Below the pieces are notes generated by a model that saw nothing but the letters and a program-made list of their open reading frames with translations, searched no databases and was not told where the DNA came from. Positions 11,649 to 21,061 of a DNA stretch of 64,000 nt are shown here, piece after piece. The position numbers and the translations under genes were made by a program. Source of the stretch: Rhizobium sp. (lineage in GTDB: Bacteria > Pseudomonadota > Alphaproteobacteria > Rhizobiales > Rhizobiaceae); the NCBI GenBank assembly GCA_027533385.1, contig JAPZUE010000025.1:1-64000 (forward strand), read 5' to 3'. Numbering within the stretch: position 1 is the first letter of the stretch; each line of letters opens with the position of its first letter.

Positions 11649-12074
11649 TCAGCGGTTCTTCAAGAGGTCGCGGATTTCAGTCAGAAGCTGAACGTCGGCC
11701 GGCGGCGGCGCCGCTTCGGCAGCCTTCTGCTCTTCCTTTTCCATCGACTTGCGCAGCGAGTTCACGGCCTTGACCATCAGGAAGATGATCCAGGCGAGGA
11801 TCATGAAGTTGATGACGACCGTGATGAAGTTTCCATAGGCGAAGACGGCACCCTGTTCGCGGGCGGCCGCAAGAGAGCTCGCGGTGACATTGCTGCTCAG
11901 GGGAAGGAAGTAGTTGGAAAAGTCGAAGCCGCCGAAGATGACGCCGACGACCGGCATGACGATGTCCTCGACCAGCGAATTGACGATGAGGCCGAAAGCG
12001 CCACCGATGATCACGCCGACGGCGAGATCCATGACATTGCCGCGCGCGATGAAAGTCTTGAATTCCTGTAGCAT
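11649..12074 (-). CDS. mscL: Large-conductance mechanosensitive channel MscL
   Basis: 141 residues. The N-terminus [24 protein letters not shown] is the conserved MscL amphipathic helix and TM1 with the gate-lining glycines; TM2 is about residues 70-95; the C-terminal bundle ends [12 protein letters not shown]. It opens at near-lytic membrane tension to release solutes on hypo-osmotic shock. The start is ATG 12074, preceded by AGGAG with seven-base spacing; the frame is open 66 bases further but that stretch is not MscL-like. A hairpin at 11614-11636 (GGTTCCC/GGGAACC) may end the transcript, but lacks a U tract. Confidence 0.94.
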   Translation of the reverse strand: MLQEFKTFIARGNVMDLAVGVIIGGAFGLIVNSLVEDIVMPVVGVIFGGFDFSNYFLPLSSNVTASSLAAAREQGAVFAYGNFITVVINFMILAWIIFLMVKAVNSLRKSMEKEEQKAAEAAPPPADVQLLTEIRDLLKNR

Positions 12075-12273
12075 GCCCCTGCTCCTGAATGATCGCTGAA
12101 AGAGCCGGCGGAGAACCGACCGGAAAACATGGTTAATCAATCTTAACGCTTTCGAAAATGGTAATTCGGCACAGGCCGCTCTCGGGTTTCGACTAAGGTC
12201 AATATTCGAAACGATTTCAAAAGGTGCGGACTTGCCCTAAGGTTCCGGTAAGGGCGCGGTCGAGGAGGAAAAG

Positions 12274-15200
12274 GTGCTCCCAGGCTGGATCATCGTTGCG
12301 TCAGCGATAGGCTATCTTCTGCTCCTGTTCGCCGTGGCGAGTTACGGAGATCGGAAGACGCGCGTGTACGGCGTCCCGCCCGGTGGACGCCCGGTGGTCT
12401 ATGCGCTGAGCCTGGCCGTCTACTGCACGTCCTGGACCTATTTCGGCGGCGTCGGCCTTGCCGCAGAGCGCGGCCTCGAGTTCATGGCGATCTATATCGG
12501 CCCGATTCTGATGTACACGCTGGGGATGCCGGTCCTGCGGCGGATCGTGGAGCTGGCCAAGACCGAGAGGATCACCTCCGGCGCAGACTTCGTGGCTGCC
12601 CGTTACGGCAAGAACCCGGTCGTCGGCATGCTGGTGACGGTGATCTACCTCGTTGGCATCATTCCCTATATCGCCCTGCAGCTGAAAGCCGTATCGAGCT
12701 CGGTGGCCGCCGTGGTCGATCCGACTGCCTACGGGATCGGCACGGGCAATCTCTATTTCATCGACCTGCCGCTGATCGTCGCCTTCATCCTTGCCTGCTT
12801 CGCCGTCATCTTCGGGACACGCCACACGGACGCAACCGAACATCAGGACGGCCTGATCCTGGCGATCGCCATGGAATCTGTGGTGAAGCTGCTCGCCTTC
12901 TGGACGCTTGGCGTGTTCGTGATCTGGGTGATGTTCGACGGCCCGGCCGATCTCTGGCAGAAGGCTGTCGAGAGTGAGGCGGTCATGGCGGCCCTGTCGC
13001 ACGAGACCCCCGCGAGCCGGTGGATCCTGCTGATTGCGCTTTCGGCTTTTGCGATCATCATGCTGCCGCGGCAGTTCCATGTGACCGTTGTTGAAAACCG
13101 CACCCCCCGCGAACTGAAACTCGCCGGCATCCTGATGCCGATCTATCTGATCGCCATCAATATCTTCGTCCTTCCCGCAGCAATCGCCGGTGTGCTTGTC
13201 TTCGGCGGCAGCGGCGATGCCGATCTCTACGTGCTGTCGCTGCCGCTCGAAGCCGGTTCCGGCTTCGTCTCTTTGCTGACCTTTATCGGTGGCTTCTCGG
13301 CGGCAACCGCCATGGTCATCGTCGCCTCGGTCGCGCTTGCGATCATGGTCTCCAACGACATGGTCCTGCCGATCTTCCTCAGGCAGAAGCTGCTCGGGCG
13401 GCCCAGCCAGCGCGAGGACTTTGCCAAGACGCTCCTGCACATCCGCCGCACGGCAATCTTCGCGGTGCTGCTGCTCGGCTATGTCTATTTCCGCTCCGCC
13501 GACAACACGACGGGGCTAGCGAAGATCGGCCTTCTCTCGTTTACCGCGATTGCGCAGATCGCACCGGCGATGTTCGGTGGTCTGATCTGGCGGCGGGCCA
13601 ATGCGCGCGGCGCAATCGCGGGCCTGACGGTCGGGTTTCTGGTCTGGGCCTATCTGCTCTTCCTGCCGAGCCTCGGTGCGGAGGATCACTCCTGGATCGC
13701 CTCTGCGGTCCTCGGCTTCCTGCTTCCCGGCATGACGATGTTCGAGCCGCAATATGCGGATCCGCTGGTTAATGCGACGATCTTCAGCCTGCTCGTCAAC
13801 ACGCTCGCCTTCATCATCGGCTCGCTCAGCCGCAATCCGCGCCCGGTCGAACGCATCCAGTCGGCGATCTTCATCAAGCGTCAGCCGCGCTCGAACTTCG
13901 CCACACGTGGCTGGAAAACGAGCGTCGCGGTGGGCGACCTCAAGGCCGCGATCGCGCGCTATCTCGGTAATGAGCGCATGGAACGCTCGTTCCGCTCCTA
14001 TGAACAGACTGTGGGGCGCAAGCTTGCGGATGACAGCCCTGCGGACATGGCCTTCATTCACTTCTCCGAACAGCTGCTCGGCAGCGCGATCGGCTCCTCT
14101 TCTGCCCGTCTTGTGCTCTCGCTCATCCTGCAGAAGGCGGAGGATCCTTCCGCCGACACCGTCTGGCTGCTCGACCAGGCCTCGGAAGCCCTGCAATACA
14201 ATCAGGACATGCTGCAGACGGCGCTTGCGCAGATGGAGCAAGGCATCGCCGTTTTCGATGCCTCCGACCGGCTGACGATCTGGAACAGGCGCTTCCGCAG
14301 CCTGCTCGACCTGCCGGAGCATGTCGGCCAGGTGGGCTTTCCGCTGGCCGACATCATCGGGATCCTGGCGCAGCGCGGCGATGTGCCATCCGGCGACACT
14401 GCGACGGTCATCCGCAACTTCCACCAGTTCGACAATCCCTTCCAGATGGTGCTGGCTGGCGGCAAGCGGATCATCGAAGTCCGCTGTAACCTGATGCCTG
14501 ACAAGGGCCTTGTGGCAACTTTCAGCGACATCACAGCCCGAGTCGAGGCCGACCAGGCCTTGAAACAGGCAAACGAAACCCTGGAGCAGCGCGTCAGCGA
14601 GCGCACGGCGGAACTGACGCGGGTGAACCACGCACTTGCGGAAGCGCGGGCGGCGGCGGACGAAGCCAATATCGGCAAGACCCGCTTCTTCGCGGCCGCC
14701 GGTCACGACATTCTGCAGCCACTCAATGCGGCACGGCTCTATTCCTCCTCTCTGGTCGAGCGTCTCGGGGATTCCGAAAACAGTGCGCTGGTCGGGAACA
14801 TCGATTCGGCACTTGAGTCGGTCGAGAGCATTCTCGGCGCCGTTCTCGACATTTCGCGTCTCGATACAGGCGCGATGAAGCCGCGTTTCTCCAGCGTGCC
14901 GCTCAACGGCCTGTTGCAGCGGATCGAAACCGATTTTGCGCCGATGGCGCGGGAGAAGAACCTGAAGCTCGTTGTCATGCCGACAACGCTTTCGGTCCGC
15001 TCCGACCCGACGCTGCTGCGGCGCCTAGTGCAGAACCTGGTCTCCAACGCGATCAAATACACGCCGTCCGGTCGCGTTGTGGTTGGCGTCCGGCGCCAGG
15101 GCGACAAGGTGGTCGTCCAGGTGACCGATAGCGGCATCGGCATTCCCTCCTCGAAGTTCCGAACCGTGTTCAAGGAATTCGCCCGGCTCGAAGAGGGCAT

Positions 15201-15780
15201 GCGCACCGCATCGGGCCTTGGGCTCGGGCTTTCGATCGTCGACCGCATCGCCAAGGTGCTGCAGCATCCGGTGGAACTTTCCTCGAAGCCCGGCAAGGGT
15301 ACGACATTCAAGGTGGTCATGCCGCTCGACGTGGCGAAACCCGCTGCCAAGGGCGTCGTGCCGCTCGATGCGGGCAGCCGGTCGACGCCGGCCCTTCAGG
15401 GGTTCCGTGTGCTGTGCATCGACAACGAGCCGAAGATCATCGAGGGCATGCAATTGCTCATTTCCGGGTGGGGTTGCAGCGTCGAATGCGCGGGCTCGAT
15501 CGCCGAGATGGATGATGTGTTGCGCGCCGGCAGCGCCCCGGATCTCGTCATTGCCGACTATCATCTCGGCGATGGCAGCGGGATTGGCGCGATCCTCAGG
15601 CTTCGCGCCCTCACTCAAACGGATGTGCCTGCCTTGCTAATCACGGCGGATCGGTCTGCCGAAGTTCGGGCCGAAGCAGAGCGGCATTCGATCACACTGC
15701 AACACAAGCCGGTCCGTCCGGCTGCCTTGCGCGCTTTCATCACGCAGATCTCGTCGCAGAGGCAGGCCGCCGCAGAGTGA
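12274..15780 (+). CDS. Symporter-like hybrid sensor histidine kinase / response regulator
   Basis: 1168 residues from a GTG start with AGGAGG five bases upstream. Residues about 1-520 are a multi-helix sodium/solute symporter (SSS/PutP-like) domain; a PAS domain spans about 640-760; a coiled coil at about 765-795; HisKA with H811 (AGHDILQPL); HATPase_c with NLVSNAIKY, DSGIGIP and GLGLGLSIV; then a receiver domain with phospho-acceptor D1095 (ADYHLGDG). The CbrA/NahK-like layout suggests a kinase that couples solute binding or transport to signalling. No cognate DNA-binding partner adjoins it. Ligand unknown. Confidence 0.88.
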   Translation: MLPGWIIVASAIGYLLLLFAVASYGDRKTRVYGVPPGGRPVVYALSLAVYCTSWTYFGGVGLAAERGLEFMAIYIGPILMYTLGMPVLRRIVELAKTERITSGADFVAARYGKNPVVGMLVTVIYLVGIIPYIALQLKAVSSSVAAVVDPTAYGIGTGNLYFIDLPLIVAFILACFAVIFGTRHTDATEHQDGLILAIAMESVVKLLAFWTLGVFVIWVMFDGPADLWQKAVESEAVMAALSHETPASRWILLIALSAFAIIMLPRQFHVTVVENRTPRELKLAGILMPIYLIAINIFVLPAAIAGVLVFGGSGDADLYVLSLPLEAGSGFVSLLTFIGGFSAATAMVIVASVALAIMVSNDMVLPIFLRQKLLGRPSQREDFAKTLLHIRRTAIFAVLLLGYVYFRSADNTTGLAKIGLLSFTAIAQIAPAMFGGLIWRRANARGAIAGLTVGFLVWAYLLFLPSLGAEDHSWIASAVLGFLLPGMTMFEPQYADPLVNATIFSLLVNTLAFIIGSLSRNPRPVERIQSAIFIKRQPRSNFATRGWKTSVAVGDLKAAIARYLGNERMERSFRSYEQTVGRKLADDSPADMAFIHFSEQLLGSAIGSSSARLVLSLILQKAEDPSADTVWLLDQASEALQYNQDMLQTALAQMEQGIAVFDASDRLTIWNRRFRSLLDLPEHVGQVGFPLADIIGILAQRGDVPSGDTATVIRNFHQFDNPFQMVLAGGKRIIEVRCNLMPDKGLVATFSDITARVEADQALKQANETLEQRVSERTAELTRVNHALAEARAAADEANIGKTRFFAAAGHDILQPLNAARLYSSSLVERLGDSENSALVGNIDSALESVESILGAVLDISRLDTGAMKPRFSSVPLNGLLQRIETDFAPMAREKNLKLVVMPTTLSVRSDPTLLRRLVQNLVSNAIKYTPSGRVVVGVRRQGDKVVVQVTDSGIGIPSSKFRTVFKEFARLEEGMRTASGLGLGLSIVDRIAKVLQHPVELSSKPGKGTTFKVVMPLDVAKPAAKGVVPLDAGSRSTPALQGFRVLCIDNEPKIIEGMQLLISGWGCSVECAGSIAEMDDVLRAGSAPDLVIADYHLGDGSGIGAILRLRALTQTDVPALLITADRSAEVRAEAERHSITLQHKPVRPAALRAFITQISSQRQAAAE

Positions 15781-15830
15781 TCCCTGTCCCGGACACTCCG
15801 CGTCCGGCGCCTCCTATCATCGACTTGGTA

Positions 15831-17324
15831 TCACCAGGTCTTGAGGGCGCGCAGCGTTGGTGTCTTCTTGAAGACGTGATCGTTCATGCGGGCCATGAGT
15901 CGATCGAGAAGGGCCACAGCCTCGACGACAGCCGGCCCTTTGTTCAGCATGACGCATTCGGCGCGCGCCGCCATGGCGGCATCGGTCATCTCACCCCGGG
16001 TGGGAATGCCTTCCTTCACCATGTCCTCCAACACCTGCGTCGCCCAAATGCAGGGAACAGAGGCCGCCTCGCAGATCCAGAGCAGTTCTTCCTGCATTTC
16101 GGCAAGCCGCTCGAAGCCGATCTCGGCTGCGAGATCGCCGCGCGCGATCATGACGCCGAAAGGTCCCCGCCGGCGGGCGCGTGCAATGAGGGCGGGAAGA
16201 TTGGTCAGCGCCAGAGGCTGCTCGATCTTGGCGATCAGGCCGAGCGGACGCTCCGCCTTGCCGTGGCGAGAAAGAACGCTGTCGAGGAGATCAATGTCTT
16301 CGGGACGGCTGACAAAGGAATAGCCGATGAGATCCGCACATTCGATCACCGTTTCAAGGTCGGTTTCGTCCTTGGTGGTCAGTGGCGACAGACCAAGCGC
16401 CGTATCGGGAAGATTGATGCCTTTTTCCGGCTTCAGCCTCGTACCACCGGATTTCGTCCGTCGCACGACGATGATTGCTTCTCCCAAGCTGACACTTTCG
16501 ACCATCGCTTCAAGCTTTCCGTCGTCGTAGCGCAGACGATCGCCCACGGTGAGGCGGGTGACCATTTCCGGCAGGGAGACGGTGGCTGAATGTGATGCGA
16601 TGTCATCGATGCGTGGGGACCCTGCCGCGACAAGCCGGACGCGGTCGCCGATCTGCAGCCTCGGTTTCTTGTCGACCGAGGCTATGTCGCCGGTCCTGAT
16701 CTTCGGTCCGGCGATATCCATCAACACCTTGATATCCCGTCCGACAACGCCGGCGGCTTCGCGCACATAGGCCGTCATGGTCCGCCATGCCTCCGGACCG
16801 TCATGGGCGCAGTTAATGCGCGCCACGTCCATCCCTGCACGGGCTAGATCGAGGGCAAGATCGGGTCCCTCTGACGCCTGGCTGGGCAGCGTCACCATGA
16901 TGCGGGTGCGGCGGACACCCATACGGGGACCGAAGAGGGTTTCCGTGGCGTCTTCCAAACGGTGTTCGCCCGCGAAGAATTCTGCCTCGTTGCGAGATGT
17001 CGTGGTCTGCTCCAGAGGCGATCCGGCCAGAGCCGCCAGTGCCTCCAGCACGGTATCGATCGTTGGCAGGACACGGCTCTCCAGGCGCCCCATGGAAGAC
17101 AGGCCAAGTGCCATCAGCCGTCGCTGCAAGGGGCGAATATCGATGTGACGCAGGGCAAGATAGTGGCAGAGGTTTTCGATTGCGGGATCCAGATGCTCTC
17201 CCGGCGACACCAAGCGGGCGAGCCTGTCCTCCCCTTCGGCCAAGATCTGCGAACGGATCTGGCGCAGATCCTCCAGCGCCAGGGCGGCGCGTGTTGCTGT
17301 GGTCTCGGCATGCGTCACGTTCAT
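15831..17324 (-). CDS. Pyruvate-kinase-like protein with N-terminal extension and no C-terminal domain
   Basis: 497 residues. Residues about 1-135 are an extra helical region unlike standard pyruvate kinase; about 138-480 is the kinase barrel plus B domain, recognised by GMDVARINCAHDG, DIAGPKIRTG, LIAKIEQPLAL, MIARGDLAAEIG and ATQVLEDM...IPTRGEMTDAAMA. The usual C-terminal allosteric domain is absent. Several substrate residues differ: canonical RxNxSH is RINCAH, TLGPAS is TLPSQAS, and MLSGETA is MLNKGPA. The metal-binding E and D and the KIE lysine are kept, so catalysis is possible but not assured. It is divergent from a phosphoesterase and a kinase-UspA gene, hinting at a stress or regulatory role. 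Confidence 0.75.
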   Translation of the reverse strand: MNVTHAETTATRAALALEDLRQIRSQILAEGEDRLARLVSPGEHLDPAIENLCHYLALRHIDIRPLQRRLMALGLSSMGRLESRVLPTIDTVLEALAALAGSPLEQTTTSRNEAEFFAGEHRLEDATETLFGPRMGVRRTRIMVTLPSQASEGPDLALDLARAGMDVARINCAHDGPEAWRTMTAYVREAAGVVGRDIKVLMDIAGPKIRTGDIASVDKKPRLQIGDRVRLVAAGSPRIDDIASHSATVSLPEMVTRLTVGDRLRYDDGKLEAMVESVSLGEAIIVVRRTKSGGTRLKPEKGINLPDTALGLSPLTTKDETDLETVIECADLIGYSFVSRPEDIDLLDSVLSRHGKAERPLGLIAKIEQPLALTNLPALIARARRRGPFGVMIARGDLAAEIGFERLAEMQEELLWICEAASVPCIWATQVLEDMVKEGIPTRGEMTDAAMAARAECVMLNKGPAVVEAVALLDRLMARMNDHVFKKTPTLRALKTW

Positions 17325-17480
17325 CGATGCGTCCCCGATCGTTCCTCAGGAAGAATTACACCGTCCTCTTTGACGACCGCATGACAGCGCGCCCCCTTTC
17401 GCCTTCCGGCCAATAGCGGGCCGTCGCAAAGCGCTCTATGGTGCAACCGACCGACGGAGCAGGGAGGGCTTACGAAGGAC

Positions 17481-18221
17481 ATGAAGATCGCGATCCTTTC
17501 GGATATCCATGGCAATCGCCAGGCTTTCGAAACCGTGCTGGCGGAGACTGCGCGGCAGGGTGCGGAGCGCATCGTGATCCTCGGCGATATCGTCGGTTAT
17601 GGCGGCGATCCGCGCTGGTGCGTGGAAAAATGCATGGAGCTGGTGGAACGCGGTGCGGTCATCGTGCGCGGCAATCACGATCAGGCGGTGACAGATCCCT
17701 CCTATTCGATGAATTCGTCCGCCGGCATCGCCATCGACTGGACCCGGATCGAGCTCGAGCCGAAGCATCGCAGCTTCCTGTCGAAGCTGCCGTTGTCAGT
17801 GATCGACGAGGACAGGCTCTATGTGCATGCCGACGGCTCGGCCCCTTCCCGCTTCTCCTATGTGACCGACAGCGCGTCGGCGCAGGCGCATTTTCGCGGC
17901 TGCAAGGAGCGGCTCGCCTTCTGCGGCCATGTGCATAGCCCCGCCCTTTACGGTCAGGGTCTCGGCGACAAGATCACCAAGTTCATCCCGACCTCCGATA
18001 TCGGCATTCCCGTCGGTCCCCCACGACGCTGGCTTGCGGTCATTGGTTCGGTGGGCCAGCCGCGCGACGGAAATCCCTCGGCGGCCTGGGCGCTTTACGA
18101 CACAGCGGTCTGCGAACTCTCTTTCCGCTGGACTGCTTATGACATTGACGGCGCGGCTTCCGCCATCCGCGCCGCCTCGCTGCCGGAGGGCCTTGCCCAA
18201 CGGCTCTATCGGGGACGCTGA
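17481..18221 (+). CDS. Calcineurin-like metallophosphoesterase
   Basis: 246 residues with the full five-block metallophosphatase signature: SDIHGN (7-12), GDIVGYGG (about 35-42), GNHDQ, HADGS and GHVHSP. Enzymes of this fold use two metals to hydrolyse phosphomonoesters or diesters; YfcE-like and diadenosine-tetraphosphate-hydrolase-like subfamilies look similar, so the substrate is open. It begins a two-gene + strand unit with the kinase-UspA gene 27 bases later and is divergent from the pyruvate-kinase-like gene, with 156 bases between starts. A phosphatase next to a protein kinase invites, but does not prove, an opposing-activity model. Confidence 0.82.
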   Translation: MKIAILSDIHGNRQAFETVLAETARQGAERIVILGDIVGYGGDPRWCVEKCMELVERGAVIVRGNHDQAVTDPSYSMNSSAGIAIDWTRIELEPKHRSFLSKLPLSVIDEDRLYVHADGSAPSRFSYVTDSASAQAHFRGCKERLAFCGHVHSPALYGQGLGDKITKFIPTSDIGIPVGPPRRWLAVIGSVGQPRDGNPSAAWALYDTAVCELSFRWTAYDIDGAASAIRAASLPEGLAQRLYRGR

Positions 18222-18248
18222 CAGGACAAGCGCAACAAGGGGGCGGGC

Positions 18249-19709
18249 ATGATCAGAACCTGGATGGAGGAAGGTGACGTCGTCGACGGCTTTACGCTGG
18301 GCAAGCTTGCGCATACCGGCGGCATGGCCAAGCTCTTCGAGGTGACGCATCCGGACCACCCGGGACCGCTTCTCATGAAAGTGCCGCGCATCGGTTCGGG
18401 GACAGACCCGGCAACCATCGTCGGCTTCGAGATGGAGCTGATGATCCTGCCAAGGATCAGCGGGCCGCATGTGCCGCGTTTCGTGGCGCGCGGTGATTTC
18501 TCCAAGCAGCCCTACATCGTTGTCGAACGCCTGCCAGGCAAATCGCTCTATCCTCTGCTCCAGCGCCTGCCCTGCCCGCAGCCCGAGGTGATCGAGATCG
18601 CGACCAAGATCGCGACCGCACTTGCCGACCTGCATCGACAGAAGGTCGTGCATCTCGACATCAAGCCGTCCAACGTGCTCTTCCGGGACACCGGCGAAGC
18701 CGTGCTCGTCGATTATGGTCTGGCCCGCCATCTCGAACTGCCCGACCTGATGGACGAAGAGTTCCGGCTGCCCTACGGCACCGCCCCCTATATGGCACCG
18801 GAGCAGATCCTTGGCGTGCGCTCGGATTTCCGATCCGATCTCTTCGCGCTCGGCGTTCTCATGTATTTCTTCTCGACTGGCCGGCGACCCTTCGGCGATC
18901 CCCAGCGGATGAGCGGGTTGAAGAAGCGGCTCTGGTGGGACCCGCCGCCGCCGCGTGAGCTCAATCCGATGGTGTCCAAGGCCTGCCAGGAAATCATCCT
19001 GCGTTGCCTCGAGGTCGATCCGGCCCGCCGCTATCAGTCGGCGGCGCAGCTGGCGCTGGATCTTGCCGATCTCTACCAGGTCCGGCTGACGTCCCGAGCG
19101 GAAAAGACCAGCCGCGATCCCTGGCGCAAAGTCCTCAAGCGGATGCTGAACCCGGATCCGATCGAGCTGATCAAGCCACGCGGTGCCGCCGCAATCCTCG
19201 CCTCAGCCCCAATCGTGATGGTGGCGATCGATCTTAATGCCGCCAGCCAGGAACTGGCCGAGGCGCTGCGCGAAACGGCCCGGCGGATCATCAGGAACAC
19301 GCCCAATGCGCGCATTGCCTGCGTCAACGTCATGAAGATCGCGCGCATCACGCTCGACGACGACCTTGATGCGGAAGGCAACAGCAAACACGTGCTCCGG
19401 CTCGCCGCCCTCAAGCAATGGTCGGCACCGCTTGGCGCGGAAGAAGGCGATATCACCTATCACGTGCTGGAAGCCGTTTCGCCGGCCCAGGCGATTCTGA
19501 CCTTTGCGCGCGACAACAATGTTGACCACGTGGTGATGGGTGCCAGACCTAATTCGACCCTGCGCTCGCTGACCGGCAGCGTCTCGGGCGAAGTTGCCGC
19601 GTCGGCTCCCTGTTCGGTCACCGTGGTGCGGGTGCGGGGCGCCACCTCGCTCAAGCCCGTCTGGTCGGTAAGCGAAGAGACGGATGCCGAGCCTGTTGGG
19701 CATGCCTGA
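18249..19709 (+). CDS. Serine/threonine protein kinase fused to a universal stress (UspA) domain
   Basis: 486 residues. Residues about 15-275 form a Hanks-type kinase: glycine-rich loop LAHTGGMAKLFEV, ATP lysine in LLMKVP, catalytic loop HLDIKPSN, VDYGLA in place of DFG, and APYMAPEQ. Residues about 315-465 are UspA-like, ending in the nucleotide-binding pattern GARPNSTLRSLTGSVSGEVAASAP. No transmembrane or PASTA sensor is seen, so the protein is probably cytosolic with the Usp domain as ATP/nucleotide sensor. HxD and the metal aspartate are intact, so kinase activity is likely. It probably shares a transcript with the phosphoesterase upstream. Confidence 0.85.
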   Translation: MIRTWMEEGDVVDGFTLGKLAHTGGMAKLFEVTHPDHPGPLLMKVPRIGSGTDPATIVGFEMELMILPRISGPHVPRFVARGDFSKQPYIVVERLPGKSLYPLLQRLPCPQPEVIEIATKIATALADLHRQKVVHLDIKPSNVLFRDTGEAVLVDYGLARHLELPDLMDEEFRLPYGTAPYMAPEQILGVRSDFRSDLFALGVLMYFFSTGRRPFGDPQRMSGLKKRLWWDPPPPRELNPMVSKACQEIILRCLEVDPARRYQSAAQLALDLADLYQVRLTSRAEKTSRDPWRKVLKRMLNPDPIELIKPRGAAAILASAPIVMVAIDLNAASQELAEALRETARRIIRNTPNARIACVNVMKIARITLDDDLDAEGNSKHVLRLAALKQWSAPLGAEEGDITYHVLEAVSPAQAILTFARDNNVDHVVMGARPNSTLRSLTGSVSGEVAASAPCSVTVVRVRGATSLKPVWSVSEETDAEPVGHA

Positions 19710-19908
19710 CAAGCAAGATCGCAAAAGTTCGACGATGAACATGCGACGCCGCTCAGGTTTACGCAGCCGGCCAACAGCCTGACCCGACCGCTCGAAGCGC
19801 ATGCCGCTCGCGAACTCGATGTCACAGAGGCTTCAGAAAACCGTCACGGCGGCTTCACGCGACGCACCTAATGCGGCGGGAACGACACTGAAGATCGGAG
19901 CCCTGCTC

Positions 19909-20940
19909 ATGCGTCTCGCCGTTCTCGTCCTCGGCCTCCTGCTCTCCCTCGTGACGGGAGCCGCGAGCCTTGCACCCATTCCGCCATCGAACCGGGCGGC
20001 TCTCATTCATGATCGTCTGATCAAGGCCAATCTCAACCGCGACCATGTCATGGTCGTGGCCCATCGCGCCGGATGGAAGAAAGAGGGTGTCACGGTGCGT
20101 GCCGAAAACTCCTTCGCCGCCATCGATCATGCCGTGTCGATCGGCGTCGAGATGGTGGAGCTCGATGTTCGACGCTCCAAGGACGGCGTGCTTGTCATCA
20201 TGCATGACGAGACGTTGGACCGGACCACGACCTGTCGCGGCAAGGTGACAGACCATACGCTCGCCGAACTGCGAACCTGCCAGCTCATCGTGGAGGGTGA
20301 CCGTCGCCTGACAGACGAACATGTCTTCACGCTCGAAGAGGCAATGCTGCATGCGCGCGGTCGCATCCTGATCAACATCGACAACAAGCTCGAGCCCGAG
20401 GCTCTGGTCGAGGTTGCCGATCTCGCCCGCAGCCTTGGCATGGCGGAGGGCGTCTTGCTCAAGCTCGCGGTCTGGAACGCCGAGCGGCTGCAGCTTGCCC
20501 GGGATATCCGCCGCGCCATTGGTCCCGACATCGCCTTCATGCCGATCCTGGCCGACGACGCCGTAACGGAACCGGCCTTCATCGACCGCACGCAATCGGC
20601 GCTTAGCGCACCGGCGGCGGAACTCGTGCATTGGTACCGGGATGCATCAAAGCCCGTCACGACGGATGGCGGACCGCTGCTCTCGCCGCTTTCCCGCGCG
20701 GCTGCCATCCGCAACAATGCCCATCTGTGGATCAACACCTATCCGATCACCGATCGCCCGGAAGGTATGGTGGCCGGCGGGCGCGGCGATTATCTCGCGC
20801 TCTCAACCGGACGTCCCGAGGATGTCTGGGGCTTCTTCGTCGAGCGCGGCGTGACGATCATCCAGACGGACGAGCCGGAGGCGGTGATACGATGGCTCGA
20901 CGTTCAGGGACTGCGCAGAAACTACATGGTCGGTAGCTGA
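19909..20940 (+). CDS. Exported glycerophosphodiester phosphodiesterase
   Basis: 343 residues from ATG 19909, which gives a clean signal peptide (MRLAVLVLGLLLSLVTGAAS) and has GGAG eight bases upstream; an open frame back to 19801 would bury it. GDPD motifs: VAHRAGW (catalytic His), ENSFAAIDHAV, ELDVRRSKDGVLVIMHDE (metal E/D and second His), and the C-terminal GVTIIQTDEPE. The enzyme releases glycerol-3-phosphate from glycerophosphodiesters, probably in the periplasm, giving carbon and phosphate. Region 19710-19908 holds no gene that I can support. Confidence 0.88.
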   Translation: MRLAVLVLGLLLSLVTGAASLAPIPPSNRAALIHDRLIKANLNRDHVMVVAHRAGWKKEGVTVRAENSFAAIDHAVSIGVEMVELDVRRSKDGVLVIMHDETLDRTTTCRGKVTDHTLAELRTCQLIVEGDRRLTDEHVFTLEEAMLHARGRILINIDNKLEPEALVEVADLARSLGMAEGVLLKLAVWNAERLQLARDIRRAIGPDIAFMPILADDAVTEPAFIDRTQSALSAPAAELVHWYRDASKPVTTDGGPLLSPLSRAAAIRNNAHLWINTYPITDRPEGMVAGGRGDYLALSTGRPEDVWGFFVERGVTIIQTDEPEAVIRWLDVQGLRRNYMVGS

Positions 20941-21061
20941 GGGAGGGCTTTGGCGCCAATATCTGGCAAGCGCGAGAAGAATAGAATTTTAAGTATTCCG
21001 CTTATGTGAGCTTAACAGATACCTGCGAGCATCAGCGCATCCACAAGCTGTATTTGGATGC

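Noticed and set aside
12133..12147. TTAATCAATCTTAAC upstream of mscL as a CtrA site
   Set aside because: Spacing between TTAA halves is six, not the seven required by the CtrA consensus.
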